A DNA stretch of 64,000 nt from Balanoglossus misakiensis. Lineage: Eukaryota; Hemichordata. The stretch is taken from assembly GCA_040954595.2 (NCBI GenBank), contig CM082582.2, positions 5,146,001 to 5,210,000 of the forward strand, written 5' to 3'. Each line of letters begins with the position of its first letter. Within the stretch, counting starts at the first letter, position 1. Positions 1 through 14,972 of this stretch are shown here, piece after piece. Both the position numbers and the translations under genes were made by a program. The notes under the pieces are model-generated. The model had not been told where the DNA came from. It saw only the letters and a program-made list of their open reading frames with translations, and made no database searches.

Positions 1-3000
1 GATAAAACCAACTAAACTTCATGTATAGATCAATTCTTTCAAGAAAATATCATATTAGACACTATTTCCACTTGAAAGAAATTCTGTCTTTTGTCATATG
101 ATAGAGTTGAATAGTTTTAAGAAGCTGTATTTTAATACATAATAAATGTATGTAAGTCATGGCAAAAGAAAACAAGAAAGAGAAAATTTAAACTACTTTA
201 TAATATATTATTCAAACAGGTGATTATTTTTAGATATCAAATTTTCTCTTAGGACTTTTGAAAAAAAATACAGGTAATATTTGGCTAAAGCATTCAACAT
301 TGATGAAACTTGTCACTGTCTGCCAGGTATTGGCCACGCTCCAGTGCACCACATTAAATTTTACCAGCAGAACAAGATTTGTGTCCAAATGATGCTAGTC
401 TCATGGTTTGGCAAGCAGAAAATTGATGAAGTCGATCACAACACAAGAAAGACTGCAGTGATATACATGCATGGTTTCAACCTCACTTGACCTGTTTGAA
501 TTTTGTTTTGCTGATTCAGAAGAAAACTCATTTGATTAAAACTAACCCACTTTGCTGGAATGAATGTGGTGGTGCTGAGGACAGTGGCTACAAACAAACA
601 GATAATTAGCATACACAAATTGTTGCTTCAGCAGGTGTGACACTTTTACCAGAGAGGGGGGGGGGGGGTTCTTTTCTTGTGAAATGAGACCAGTAGTTAT
701 AGTTTTAGAGAATGATATTGGCCACAGGTGTACATGTATCTCTGTGGGGGGTCTAACATTACCTCCAAGAAACAAAATAGCAGTCACCTGCATTGTAGCA
801 TTTATACATTGTTATCTGTTGTTTGCCATACACTTTCCCCAACCCACACACACTTTCACTTCCTACAGAGGTTAAACAAAAAAAAACATTTATTGTTTAA
901 TTGCTTGATTGAAATGGAGTGATTTCTGTTTCTGAAGAGCACTGCAGCCTTGTTTTTCATTTTGTCCATTTTCAGAAAAACGTATAAATGTATATGATTT
1001 GAGTAACTATTTGGAAGTCTTCAAAACTTTTCACGTCATTTCTTTTACGTCAATTTTCACATGAGGTTAGAATCTTCAGCTTTGATGAGTCCAGTTGTGG
1101 AGAATATCAGTGGAGTTGTCAAGAAAAGAAAAATGTTTGGAAGGAAATTCGGATGAGGCAGGTCATTGACACTGAACCTTAACCCACTGAAAATGTGTGG
1201 TGATGCACATACATCGTTTTGAACCGTGGTAGTTTGAAAGTGATATATGTCCTTTACAACAGAACTGGAACCCACACCCTAATGTCAACCAGCAAAGATA
1301 GTAGTCAGCACTTGTGAATTCAGGCTGGGCCACTTGGCCGTCCCTAAGATATCCCAAGATGCATCACTCGGGAATTAGAACTACAACCTTATTAGTTCGA
1401 TTGTCCTCAAATCATCACTTGACTCCAGACTCAGTGAATCTTACAACTCTTCAATTGGTTGGGAGATCGACTCTGAGAGGGTTGAGCAGTCTAAACTTAG
1501 GACAAAAAATTTCTTGAAGTTTGGCGGGGCATTCCATTTTGATCAAATTACTCGGAGAAGGATTTCGTTACAAGAACGTGTGCGTGGGTGTCCTTTCATT
1601 GACTCTTCTTTGTTTTTCCTATTCACATGATGAATATCTAAGTTCAATGAACCTCCGATGTCTTTGTCTTTACAACTGAAAAACTTAGCGGCAGTATGCT
1701 AGATTATGTCCCACAGTATTGTTTGCACAGATAATGATTGTTTCAGAGCAAAGTTTCGCTAGAAAAATCCACCTTAAACCGTTATTTATATTTATTCCGC
1801 CAGGGAGTGTTTGCAGCACAAATTTGATTGAGCTATGAGTGGCAGCCGTCCAAAATCCTAAGTTCCAAATGAATGGTTAATTTTCCTATTAAAAACAAAC
1901 AAACTGCAAATTAAAGTTATGGATGTTTTTTGTATCTCCGTTTAATTTAGAAATATTCGCTTATAAATAGAATTGGCAAATTTCTCCGCCACCCACCCAC
2001 CCACAAATGATGGTGGCTAGATTCTCTCCTTTGCTGCTGTTCCACCCACAAGCCAAATTATTTTAAGATTCCTCAGCAAAGCTTCAGTCCTCCGATAAAG
2101 GTTAACTTGCCGATTCTTCACTTCAGAGGCATCAATGAACCAATGAGCGAAATTCTGCAATGATGACAGAAAAATCGGCAATGAGATATTGACGCAAAAA
2201 AATTCCATGACAAGTCTATATATAACAGTGGCACCTGTGATGTTGGACGTCCAGCAATTTGGTGAATCACCATTTGCGAGTTGGTATTTTTGTAACAAAT
2301 AGCTCATTTTCGAATCATCAGTTGTCGTGGTTATTTTTATCTATTACTGACTCTTTTTCGAATTTGAATGGTGTTGATTACTTTGATGACCTCGGCCAAG
2401 ACGTCTCCCTAAAAAAACCACCCAAGAGCTCACCACAGGTTTTTATTAGTCACAAACAAAAAAAACCCAAACAGAAAAACAATGCTTATAATGCCCTTTC
2501 ACTGGGAATTAGCAAACAATGCATATTTTTGTGGGTGGGGTGTGACCTGCATACCGAAATAGCCGATGGTTCTCCCAGAGGAACTTTGTGATGTGAGGAA
2601 TGTTCGTATCTCAAAGTGGACTGAGATAAGCCATGGACATCTGTCTCTCTCATTCTGCTTTCCTGTCCAATGTCTTTTCCGACACCCTTCTGCGCAACAA
2701 TGGTACATACTTAGATGCATGACCAAATAAGAATTGATTTCACATCGGGTATTTGCTACTGAGATGTTAACTGTCTAATTTAGAGGGTGTTGCTACTTAA
2801 CTTAACCCCCACCCAAAAAACCTATAAGGCAATCTCATTTTAGAGATTCATGACTTCAAACAACAGGTGTCAATAATCAGTGTCTTGTAGATAGCTGATC
2901 TTTCACCTGAAGTTTCCTAATTTAGTTGTTTTAGTAACGAAAATGAAATAATCGGACAAACTTTTAACATATCATCTTTGTGAGGTATTCATAAAGGGAA

Positions 3001-6000
3001 GTTGATTGAAACTATTTTGTGGAGTGGGTGGTCACAATTTTTACCAAAAATGTTCTTTCTGCACTTTTTTCAAAGAGTTCACTTACAAATGATTGTCAAA
3101 ATGTTTTTAAACAGAAGTCATTACAATTGTATCTATTTCGCTGAAAGTGTGAATAACTTCACGTAAAGGACTTAAATGTTAGAAAGCATTGAAGAGTGTG
3201 TGACATAGGATAGACGGAGTGCTTTATTGGCCATTCAGCTATTTATCATCGGCGATCAAGATCTCATAAAACTTTACGAAGTGACCAACTCACATTTTTT
3301 CCAAGTGAAAGCACTTGTAGTGAAACTGTATCATGATTACATTTTCTTGGAATCTTCTTTCACTTTGTAGCCATGTCAGTTTCAGTGTCTCCTTGTGACA
3401 CCCAGGAATTTCACATGAATTTACTGAGTTTTGGATTCAAAATGTTGGCATTTAGTTGTAATTTTCTGATCAACAGCAAGTTTTATGTCGCAGTGATAGC
3501 AAGTAGTTTTCTTCTCAAATACAATCAGACACATATACAATACATGTATGTGATATCAGGATATAGATTTCTGTTAGTGATCAAAAGTATATAAATATTT
3601 ATATGTAGAATTTTTGATCATATGTTGACAAATAATTAAATAGGGATTTCTTTTGAATATTGATGACAAGTTCTCGCAAACTTGTGATCTAAATTTTTAA
3701 AATAAAATTAACTAAATTTGAAGAAGATGTTTCAGGCAATAACTGACCCACATATTTGGGAGACTTGAGATTAAAAATTAATTGTGATATAATTAATTAA
3801 TTACAGATCATGAAATATAATATCAGTGAATGAGACATTGCATGAGATGAGAATTCACTTGATCGTTACAAAATTGTAGTTCAAAACATTTTCTTTGAAA
3901 TTCTAATCGAATATATAAAATACCATCAGCCAAGGTGTTGAAACAAATTACACTATTGTGAATATGTGACACGTTTCAGTTTTTCCGTATGCTCAGATGG
4001 TCGGAATCGTCAAGTCAATCACCCAGCAACAGCTGTTTTTATTAACATAAATAGTTTTATGATTGAAATACCTGTACAACTGAAAACACAAGACAAAAAT
4101 AACAAAATGAAAGATGGGGTTCAGACAACTCAACCATATTTATGCGCTGTTCTTATTATCTAGGCCAAGCTTTGGTGCCTGTGAGTATTTGACAGTGACG
4201 CAAGCAACAACTCAAAAATGGCAAAGCAGTGATCCGAAAAACCAGTAACCAGTATGTGCCAAAGACAAGAAAAATCACAGCTTTTGAAAATCTTAAGCTT
4301 CTTAAAGACTACTTTCTATTTAGTTTGTAACAAACTGGATAACTTATACATGGATTTGAATATTAATCTCCATTTAATATTTTGTTTTATACTCCCTGTC
4401 TTTCTGTTTGTATAATAAATTAATTTTTCAAAAAAAATTATTCACTGATGTGCTGAACCAAAGTTTTCTATTCTGCATGACACAAACGCAATGTGCTTTG
4501 TAAAAGAAAAACAAAAAATATCTATGAAAATAATATTTCAAGATTTAGTGCAGTGAATTGGGAAATCATGAACATCACACTTTAACAAAATATTTTTTGG
4601 AAACAAGTTGAGTCAGTCATCAAGAAACTGGCACAGTAGCTGTTACTTCTGTACAAAGCAACATTGCTCATGAAAGAGAAAAGACTGACGTTGAAAATGC
4701 CTAGTCGGGGAATCCTGCATGGCTGTGTATAAGCTCGATTTAAATTCCCCGCTCTGAACACTCAACTTTTTTTTTGCTCTACTTCACGCATTCAAGGAAT
4801 AAATCAGTCAAGTGGCCTTGACATTGACTTTGATCGACACCCCCTGACCAAATTAGATCCCTGTAATAGGACGGAGAAAGAAAGAAAGAAAGAGAGAGAG
4901 ACAAGATGAATGAACTTCCTGTTGTACCAGAAATTCAGCCCACTCATTCAACTAACAAGTTAGATAATGGTTTGCCTCTTGGATGTGGGCATGGGCACCA
5001 TTGTAACGCATTTCCGCTTGTGCTCAACTTTACATATTTAACAATTGAACCACTGTGATTACTATCTCGTAAGGGACCATCTCACCTACATCTAAAAGTA
5101 ACACAGACTCTTAAATCAGTTCCAGTTTTTAATGGTTATTAAAAATCTATAAATGACGTTTTATCGGTGGGATTAAAATTTAAAGACTTTTAGCGGGTGA
5201 TTATTAATTTTGGTGGTTGTATGTTTATTGAGCAACTCTCCTTTCCAATGTAAACATGGTAGATGTTTTACTTCTTTCAAGGCTGAAAATTTCAGTGTCC
5301 TAACAGTATTCTACCCATTTTTTCATCTTAAACAGATCTCTGGTCTACCCAGCTCTGTTAATTGCTATGATCCATATGGCAAAGTTCAATATCAAAGAGT
5401 TGGAATATCATTGTGTTAGACAATTTGAGTGTATATACTAGTACAAGGAAAACAAAAATGTTTCGAGAAATGTCCCACGACTGAACTTTTAAAACCAAGG
5501 TATAAAGCCAAAATAACCGAAATAGAAATTCAGACGAAGAAAAATCAGGTACAAGGCATTATATCCAGTAAGAGAAAAAATCTAACCATAACTGATTTTT
5601 TGAAATTGACTGAGAAATGCAAGCAGAAGAGAAAGATGAGGCCATTGTCAGAAATGAGTATTTATCAGGATATCATTTTAGAAAGCAAATCGCTCCCCTA
5701 CAGTCCTGTCAGAACATTGAAATATACCTCCAATTTTTCATGAAATGAAGAAAGAGGCAGTGTTTTCATTCATTACTCTAAAATGTTGTGGAGATTTTGG
5801 AGAAGAAACCTAGATGTTAAACAACAGGATTAAACCACTGTAGTTATCAGATTGTGTGTTCTCTAGACTCTACCTACTGAGGGTACAGCATGCCAGATTG
5901 TTGATTTCCCTGATAAGATTTCTGTTGATAATCACAGGGTATTTATGATTTTTAGTAGCGCATTTCACTGAAATTCTCACAATGAGATGAAACGATGTGA

Positions 6001-9000
6001 TATGATCTTTCATTTAAAATGTAATGAGAGAGGGACTGAGTCTCAGTGGCTAGGAGCGCGTGAGATGTATTTCTATGCCAGGGTTTCATAAACGATCGAC
6101 TTTGATACAGCTGTCAATGTGGTTGATTTATCAGCATAGGGCTCCGGTTATTGCTTAATACAGGGAAGTTCTTTAATTTTTAACATGTGTCTTTCGCGGT
6201 GGAATTCTGAGGTTCTCGGCGAATGAATGCAGGCATTGTATAAGTGGCATAGCTAGAATTTCTGTCTTTGTCCAAGTTTTGTTTTCTGCTGCAAAGGCCA
6301 GAGGAGGGACAAGATAAGTTGGTGTTAGTGTTTTTGTCTTTTGATGAACCACCTGTTTATTTCTCACTTCATCATTTTCCCCAAAATGTTTTCTTCTCTG
6401 GTTGGGGTTAATCTGTCTTGAGGTTCTTGGAAGAATCTCATTTTGATGGCATCTTTTGTCTTCTTCTTGTCAGATAATTGATGAGGTCTCTATACTCAAC
6501 GCATCATGTTGGCATTTTCAGTGACCAGAGTTTGTTTGAAATTTATTATGGCTAAAAGTGGCTGCCAGTTGGGCTTTGATCACTTTTTTAGTTGCAAAAC
6601 AAGAGAGAGAATTTTGGCAAGTTGTCTGACCAGGGAAATTAGAATTTATCACAAATAGTGTAGTCAGCGTGACCATGTGGCTATAGGCTATTTATTGAGC
6701 GGCACTTTGTATCTTCAGTAATGGGTGTCCTAAGTGTGAGGTCAAACAGAGTCAAGTTTAATCCCCACTGAGTCAAGTTCATTGACCTACTTATGTAGTA
6801 TAAACAATGGAGTGGGTTAATATCTATGGAATGCCTCTAAGCTGCATGGGTAACTGGCCACTGGACAATCAGACTTCTGTTTCAAGGGGTCAATGACCTG
6901 AGCTGAAAACTTAAAGGGACTGAGAGTAGCTATTAAACTGCAGTAGCAATTCCTTTATCTGGCTACTTGACTGCAAGACATTTCCGGCAAATCATGGCCT
7001 ATCCTGGCTTGCCTGAATCTTAATTGGTATCTCATTGCAGTAATTATCAGGTCTTTGTTTTATGTGAAAAGTTGAAGTTGGAAAGTGTTAGTTATAATGA
7101 AATAGTGGGTTAGAAATGGCTTCATTTGGTTGTGACATCAAAATTTCTGATGTATGGAGAACCAACACGTGGCTCTGAAATACTTTGGTGAAGTGTGTGC
7201 TGAATTCGTAAAAGAGTGGGTGTATAACTATATAGCTATTGTTTGTGGCATTGTTACCAGGAAAAGAACTAAAACAAGATCAGGTTTAGTTCAATCGAAC
7301 TATTTTCATGGTCCACACCATTCCAAAATGTATCATTTATTTGTTTTACTTAATATAATATACTTCAGAGTCCCATCAAGCTAAATGGTAAAATAAAACT
7401 TAAATAAATCTGGGCAATTGGAATCATGCCAACACAGAATGGCATCCTGGTTTTTGCATGAAAGTACTAGTAGATGCCTATTGCAATCAATTTTATTTTT
7501 TGCAGTTGAAAACTGAAACTTTTTATTGTAGACCAATGTCACCTTGAGGCTCATATTTCATGACCTTGTCTGTGTGTGGAACTTTTTATTGGGAAACAAA
7601 ATGAAAACAGAGTGTACGTCAGCTGTGGATAAGCCCCCTTTACAAAAGAACTGTCTACATCGCTCGTGACCTTTGGGAATACTGGATACAAGACCTTGCA
7701 ATCGCGACTGATGAATTTTTTTGAGTTCAATGAATAGAACACAGTCACGTTTGTTGATTTTGCAGCGTTGATGTGGATTATGAAGTGAATCTTTTCAGAT
7801 TGATCCTGTCTGATATTAATCCTGGTTGAGCTGCGTGTGACAGCGCTTATACCAGCATGTGCGACAGAGCGTACAAGGGGGCAAAGACCCGATTACAATC
7901 ACTTAATTTCTGCAAAGCTCGATCAACACTACCCCATCAAAAAAGGTGTCGGCATTCCAATAAAACGACCATTATCATGTTTGTGTAGAAAAAGATTGAC
8001 ACCAGTGTAATTAACAACAATCCATGGTCTATGTACTCCATTGCACTGTTAATCATGTGTTTAGGAAACCAAAAGGATTTTAATGATACGCTGTATGTGT
8101 TTCCTGTCAAGTGTATCTTTTCAGAGTGTGTTTATTTGTGATGTGAAATTCTCCGGGTTCATCAGTCTTGCCATCAGACTACTTCCTTCCTTCCCTCTGT
8201 CTGACACTGTCTATTGAACTTCACATCACATGAAAAAAAACACACAGAAAATTGATAGTCGAAACACAATACTGATGATGTGGAATATAACGGTTAATGT
8301 ATAGGAAAGAGTCAAAATCTCAGGATTTTTTTGTTTCCTGTGAACGGTTTTTGTTTCCTGTAAAAGTTTATCTCCTCGTTTTGGCAGATTTGGTATCTTT
8401 ATACTAGCTGTATATAACAAGACCAAGATATTTCTAACGACAGTTACAACCCCAGCCCGGTGACCGGGTCTTCTTAACTTTTGGCAAGCTGTTTGCAGTA
8501 TAGGTCACGTACTGTTGTGCAACGGCTGACATTTGCCACGCTTGTCGCCATAGAAACAGCATTGAGGCATGATGTTGCAATTCATCTGTGTTGAGTTAGA
8601 ACGGGAGGAGGCGGTCACGTCAACCCTCTTGTGTTTGCACTTCCTGAGCTTGTGTTTTGAGCAAGATCCACATTTCTGTGACCACGGGAAGGCACCACAT
8701 CTCTCGTAAATAGAAAATAAACACAAAGGTTGGAATATTTCAGATATAGATTGCACAGGGGTTTAATTGTCCTGAGCACTCCATACGATCCCTGGTCAAG
8801 ATTTCAAGCCAAACGTTCACGGATGTACGTGGCTATTCTAAATTGCAGAGAAGTTGATCTGATGGGATGATCATGATAGAACATGCGTACCAATTCAACT
8901 TGCATCTGAAGTTGAAGAGAGATTGCACAAATGTATTATAAAAACAATTTGATTTTTTTTAATCATTAGGGATGTTTATGACAATCTCATTGTCGTCCAT

Positions 9001-10721
9001 CTTTTTGAAAGATGCAGATTCTGTAATTTCTCTGACATTGCGCATTTCAACAAAGACAAAATGAGAATGGGTTAAGATATCATTGGAATAAGGTACATTG
9101 CACATTAAATATTGTTTTGAAATATCAGATATAATTGAAATTTAAAAAAAAATCAGGATAGAAATGGCCTGAACGTCAACTGTATTAACCGTAAGAACAA
9201 CTATGGCTATTGGACATTGCTGTCGTGCATGCAATATTGTCCAAGACCAGTGGATCAGACGTCCGTACAATAGAAAGACTTGAAGCAACCAGTGGTGAAT
9301 TGTTACCAGAGTAAACTTAGACATGTGAAGTGGCAACAGATGGATTTGAAAGAGGCACTGGACGGTCGGCCGGCGTCCATGAAAGGAGGCAGAGTGGCAC
9401 CCCTAGAGTTGGGCCCGGACGGTCTTCTCATCCATGAATACAAAAGGAAGGTTACCTAGCAACAGTTGTCACCGCTCCATTGCTATTTAAAACAGCATCA
9501 GTAATTTCTTGATGAAAAAAAATGTTGTTCGCTGACTCAGTGTATCAGCTGTAGTTTTGTTGAAACCTAGTCTGGGGCTCGCCCAGGTCTGCATCTGCAT
9601 TAATTATTGTATTTACACCATTTTGGCTCAACATGTGTCAAAATTAACCAGGCCATCAGATGGACTGAGGACATGGTTAATTACACCAACCTGAGCAATG
9701 TCTGGTGATTGTAATGGGTTAATAGAGACCAACTCAACACAGCTCTTCTCGTACTCTTGTGAAAACACACATCTGTTACATGTCAATCACTGCGATATTC
9801 GAAATGTGTCAAAATTCACAAGGTGAACGAAAGTACATTGTACTTGCTAATTTTGCTTGGTTACATGCAAGACTGTACCAACTGCCTTTCTTCATTTTTT
9901 TCGTGACTTGAGTTTCAGACTTAGGTTATATGGGGTAAATGTGGATGTCACGTTCTTATAGTTTATAGGGCGTATTGTAGAAAATACCAGTATTTTGTTT
10001 GTGTTAGGTGCTTTTCTTCTTTATTGACAGAGCTTGAAAAATTGTGTTTGATAAAAGTGCTGAAAATTACAATGGGACATACTTAATCCATTTTCATTCC
10101 TGTTGTGAGCAGTTTCTTTATAAACAAAATGCATGTTTTTGTCGTGTGATATGTATAGAAACACTTATAACAATTTTAGATAATTCTGCCAATAGTGAGC
10201 CAAATTACATTATAGTTTAGGAAATATACCAAGTACTATGCTGATTTGCATAACAAATGAGCAATAACAGTGACACATGGCTATGTCAGCATTTTATAAA
10301 AGGTATTTTTTTGAGAGTTGATTGTCCTTTTTGCCATGACTCATTGCAATGGAGACACCCAACTTTATTCTGTAGAAATAATCTTCACCCTTAGTTCATT
10401 ATTTATTTACTTTAATTTATTTATTCATTGTCAAAGATGGAGTGTTGTCCAATGGCACTTCAATGTATTGTGTCAAAATTAATGGAATCTCATAGAAATG
10501 TTGGTTTATGTCCTCATAAGTACTCAATAACGATTTGCTATTTGTGATATTTTTCTCAAAAAATGAAACTATTTATGGTCACTTGCACAGTAGACATTAT
10601 TCAATCAAATCATTCAATATTCAAATCACATATTATTTTGTTTCTGTCTCTTCATATGTATTTGTTTATTGTTATTTTGCTTTTGTTTTTTATTATTTTT
10701 TCTTCCCTTTTTATTTGCTAG
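1..10721. other. Non-coding stretch, probable intron or upstream region of the plus-strand gene ending at 17789
   Basis: I find no exon here that combines a convincing acceptor, an open frame in phase and a donor, or that matches a protein family I know. The stretch is AT-rich, with simple-sequence patches such as a G-run at 658-668 and a GAAA/GA run near 4875-4905. Open frames are short and mostly lack a good ATG context. Given the plus-strand exon at 10722, part of this is probably intron of that gene, but that is inference. Confidence 0.4.
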
Positions 10722-10796
10722 GAAAATGACATGCAGCTTGTGTTGGAGGCTTGCGTGAACCAACTAGGTGAACTTAGGTCACAAACAGACCACTTG
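10722..10796 (+). CDS. Probable internal exon of an unrecognised plus-strand gene (25 codons)
   Basis: A pyrimidine-rich tract ending in CTAG is followed by 75 open bases and a GTTAGT donor. Read from the first base it gives a 25-residue segment starting ENDMQLVLEA and ending RSQTDHL. It has leucines at heptad-like spacing and polar, charged residues between, so it could belong to a coiled coil. Length and phase (75 nt, phase 0) are typical of an animal internal exon. I do not recognise the family. It is placed in the same gene as the terminal exon at 17733 only because both are on the plus strand and both are phase 0. A further weak candidate exon follows at about 10996-11037 after a CAACAG acceptor, reading EASHSTPVRQKTTN, but its GTGTTG donor is poor. 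Confidence 0.45.
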
Positions 10797-13199
10797 GTTA
10801 GTTTCGGTTTTTAATTTTTTTTTTAATTTTTTCTTGACACATTTACTTTGTTTTATATATCAATTTTTACTTCATCTGTTACCAGGTTTGTTTTGTTTAT
10901 TATTTACTTTCCCTATTATTTACTTGCTTTTTCCCCATAATCTATTCAGTTTTTCATCTAGCAACAGAATAACTGGTTCTTACCAATGTCAACAGGAGGC
11001 ATCACACAGTACTCCTGTACGGCAAAAAACAACAAATGTGTTGTTTTTTAGTTTTCATCTTTTTTATTTTACATGTATATAATCTGTACGTGTGTGTTGG
11101 AATTTTGTACTTACATTCGTTTTAAGTTTTTCATACTTTATAGCACTAACAAAAATGTGAGAGAGATATATATATACATGTACTGCTGTTAAGGTGAAAG
11201 ATTTATAATAGTAAATATCACTTCTGCGCCACATTTGCATATTATGTAACCTTTGAGCAGGAAATTTAAAGCTTTGCATTAATATAGAAATAATTACTAA
11301 ATGCTCTAACGTCATAGAAATAATGATATATGCAGCAAATTAACATTTTATAAATAAATTTAGATGGGTATATATTCTGTGATAAAAACATGCAAGGTGT
11401 AACGCGGTTTCATGAGAATTGCTTGGTTGGGTGAACATATCCCAACATCTCGCCAAGATGTGCAGCTTGCGCAGAGTTGTGCCGAAATGTTAGAAAGCGA
11501 GTCACCTGTTACTGTAACCCCACGTACTGGGCCGAATTCAAACAGAGCAAATAGAGTTCAAGGATTCGCGCGGAAGGACAATCCTTGAGCAGAGCAGAGT
11601 AAATGAGAACTTTTTATGGCCCACTCGATAATTTATGAGCAGGCCGTACAAGAGGTCTTCATTCGCTGTTTCGCAAGTGTTGGCGCGGTTACCAGGCCGC
11701 ACTGGTCCAGTCGTGCAAGAGTTGCGTATAAACAAACATTTTGAGATTTTTTAGCAGACTGTAGGGTGTGATTTTTTGCACAAGTTTTACCTTGGATTGA
11801 GGTCAGACTGGGATATCAGCCTGTGGAGGCTGACATTTATTATATGTAATTCTGCAGTGATATGCAGGGGAGGGGACCGTAACCTGCAGGGGCTGTGAAG
11901 GAATGTGAGACCGATCCCCCTTTATATTCGGTGACACATTTATCATTAATAAGTAAAAAATCCCATTTCTAGAGATCAATTTGGCATTGCCAAAGTTCAT
12001 TGTGTTAATTGTTTGTGACATGCATGTGTATTAAAGAGTGATAATGATTGTAACCTCTGAAATCTTATGCCATAGATAAATGTAATTGTAATTACTTTGT
12101 GGGTTCACAAAGTTTGTAAACTTTCGAAACTATTATAAATTCCATGTTTTACGATCTCATCATTCGTTGGTCACACAAAGGCACTGCGTACTTTTTTTTT
12201 GGCATTCACGTCTCTAATCCTATTAAGATGCTAACACTTCTGATGAGTTTAAATAGCACTCTACAAGGCCATGTGAAATAACTAAGTATATAATGGCGGC
12301 GGCGATTGGTGCTGTCAGAATCGTTTGCGGTCTGTCCTTCACTGTCCACTGCGCCGTAAATCACGGCGCTTGGAGTGTGAAGCTGTGAAGGACAAAGTTT
12401 GCCCGATCTCCCACTGTAGCCGTATTTTGGTCGTGTTCCAACACGCATTACGCGGAACAGAGAGAGAGAGCAGTCGGGGTCACGCGGGGACAAGGCAACA
12501 TTCTTCGTTATGAAATCATATTCATATACAGGAAGTCCTAATTGAGTTTCTTCAACAGTGATACCATCCGCACGGGTCAAAGCCCGCTGGACATATATTA
12601 CAATCTCCGCGATACGGGATGGGACCTTAGTCAGCGACTTTTAAGCGAAAAATATTTTCAGGAAATGCCGGTTTCTCTCGTTTTGGCACAGAAAACACCC
12701 CCTGCCAAGTTGCCTGTCGACCGCTATCTAAACTGTAACCCAATCAGACGTGAATTATACTGGGACGTAAAAAAAGTAGGGCTTCTGAGGCCACTGTTGT
12801 AGTTGCCAAGAAGTGAATGACCACTGCGGACATTGACTGCTTTGTGAAAACCACAGCTGAGCGATGCATGCACAGTAAACACATGTACGACAGAGAGCGA
12901 CAGAGCATCAGAGACAAATCATCGGGTCTTGTGAGCGCTGTTAAACTCTGTTTATTTAGAAATCATAGAAGGTCACCGAAGAGATGCTTTCATCGCTCAA
13001 TGCAAACACAAAACCTGGAGACACTAGAATGTTTAAATGTACACTCTAGATAACTGTATATTGGGTTTGTCTGTATCTGTTTTCATATTATCATAGTATG
13101 CTTAATTGCAGTTTGCCATTAACCCAGTCGATATGCAGACAGTACTAATATGTGTGTGTTTGGGTTTCTCTGTGGGAGGGTGGTTGCCGACTCTCAGAA

Positions 13200-13265
13200 T
13201 AAACAAGCAAACAAACAAACAAACAAATAAACAAACAAACAAACAAACAAATAAATAAATAAATA
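13200..13265. repeat. AAAC/AAAT tetranucleotide microsatellite
   Basis: A run of AAAC units with interspersed AAAT units, ending in AAT and GAT-type triplets. It is an ordinary imperfect microsatellite. Confidence 0.9.
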
Positions 13266-13981
13266 ATAATGATAATAGTAATAGCCTTCAACAGAATGTA
13301 TGAAAGCTACATTCAACTGCACAAACTTAAATTCAGAATCCGTCATTTTATGGCAATAAAAGGCATGATTAATTCAAATGTGATAGCTGCTTGTAAGACC
13401 GAAAGTGGCTTTGCTGAAGAGACCCGAGGTTAAGTAGCCGGTATTGATCAGACCCTTATGATTTGATACGGTGTAAATGGGTTCTGTGAATGTCTGTGTG
13501 CAGTGTGGCAGGTACAATACAGTGACAAAACAAACAGGTTTGTCAACACTTTGCCCGTTCCATAAAGGCCTTGTAGACATTTCTCTGTGCTTACACACTT
13601 TTTAGTGCCCACATCTCTGCGTACTCTCAGTCCCCCGAATGGATCAATGGCTGCATTGATTATTAGAATATATCTTTTGGAGCATAATATAATCCAAGAA
13701 TGGGGTAAACCGACCCTGCTTTCAGACGGATGTGTAAGAGCTACAACTGTATTTATTTTTGCGGAAGTACATTTGAACTGTACAGAGTCAGAGTAGTCAA
13801 ACAATGATTTCATATGCGACTAGAATCTACAATGTACATGACTGGAGGCAAAAAATCTTTATCAGCTCACCTATTTGAACTTGTATGATGTGTTTGCTTG
13901 ACGAAAGTGAACCTGAATATGCATCTAATAGTGTTTGGTAAAAATTATACGCAAATTATGAGTGCAGTGTTAAATTCATAT

Positions 13982-14022
13982 TTATTTGAGAAATATGAAT
14001 TAAAATTTCATATTCTCAAATA
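13982..14022. repeat. AT-rich near-perfect inverted repeat
   Basis: The left arm TTATTTGAGAAATATGAA is mirrored by TTTCATATTCTCAAATAA with a few bases between, apart from one arm-length mismatch. The 41-bp segment could form a hairpin or cruciform. No transposon ends or target duplication are obvious. Confidence 0.7.
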
Positions 14023-14972
14023 AGCATTGTGTGTTTAAACAAAGTACAACTTATTACATCTGAAAATAAATATAATTTACTTATTAATTAACTTACTTAT
14101 TATAACGGCAGCATGAAATTAAATGAAAGACGTGCCGATTGACATTCACTCTAATGTTTTAACTAGTCTGTGTTGTCTAGCATTTACTAGTCATAACCAT
14201 CATATTTTAGTATTCAGTTAACCCAAGATGTTTGCCCAGGTATTTGGAAACAAAACCCTGGTTTAATAGTATGCCTCTTTAAAGTTTAATTAACTCATGC
14301 TAAACAGAGTTTATGCTAGTTTGTATTGCAGCCTATAAATACTGTAAATGAACAATCAGTGCTACTGTTTCTTGCAGCTTTACTGTTGTCATTACCGGTA
14401 TTACGTTCTCGGCAATAATCGTGTTAGATTTCTTGTATTTTATAATTGCAGCTCACATCAACTTTCATTCCTTCACACACTGACATGATTGATGTTTTTG
14501 CTCATTTACATATTTATAAACCTATAAACTCGGCAGTGTGTTAGTCACTTGTCGAAGAGCGAGCGCGGTCAGATGTTGTCTAATTTAATGACCTGTGTTC
14601 ATCTATTCACGTCAGTGGGTCGCTTCGTTGTCAAAAAACGGAAGGAACTGCAGACAGGATGGGAAAAGATCCTCTTATATTATAGAATTCATTATTTATG
14701 AGGTGTAATTTTAATGGCATTGAGCTGATTGTCAGTATATATAGTTCCAAGAATTGCAGGGCTACTGTGTGTGGGCGTAGTCCTCTGGTTCAAATGCACA
14801 GACTGGATTTCTGAATCTGACTTTCAAAAGTGATGTGTAAAAGCAAGTGATCGGCAGTGCAGTTTACAGTGAAAAAAAATGTTACTTGAACAGCTGAACT
14901 GGATTGGATTTTATATGAGGATCTGATTCAGTTTCCTGAAATCTGATGACATTTATAACTTTATGTTTGATT

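Noticed and set aside
5429-5743. Lysine-rich open frame of 104 codons on the plus strand
   Set aside because: It starts at GTG, has no recognised motif and no convincing splice partners. It fits the AT-rich composition.
12206-12580. 124-codon minus-strand frame overlapping a CpG-richer patch
   Set aside because: Overlaps equally plausible plus-strand frames and shows no family signature; CpG-rich DNA gives long frames by chance.
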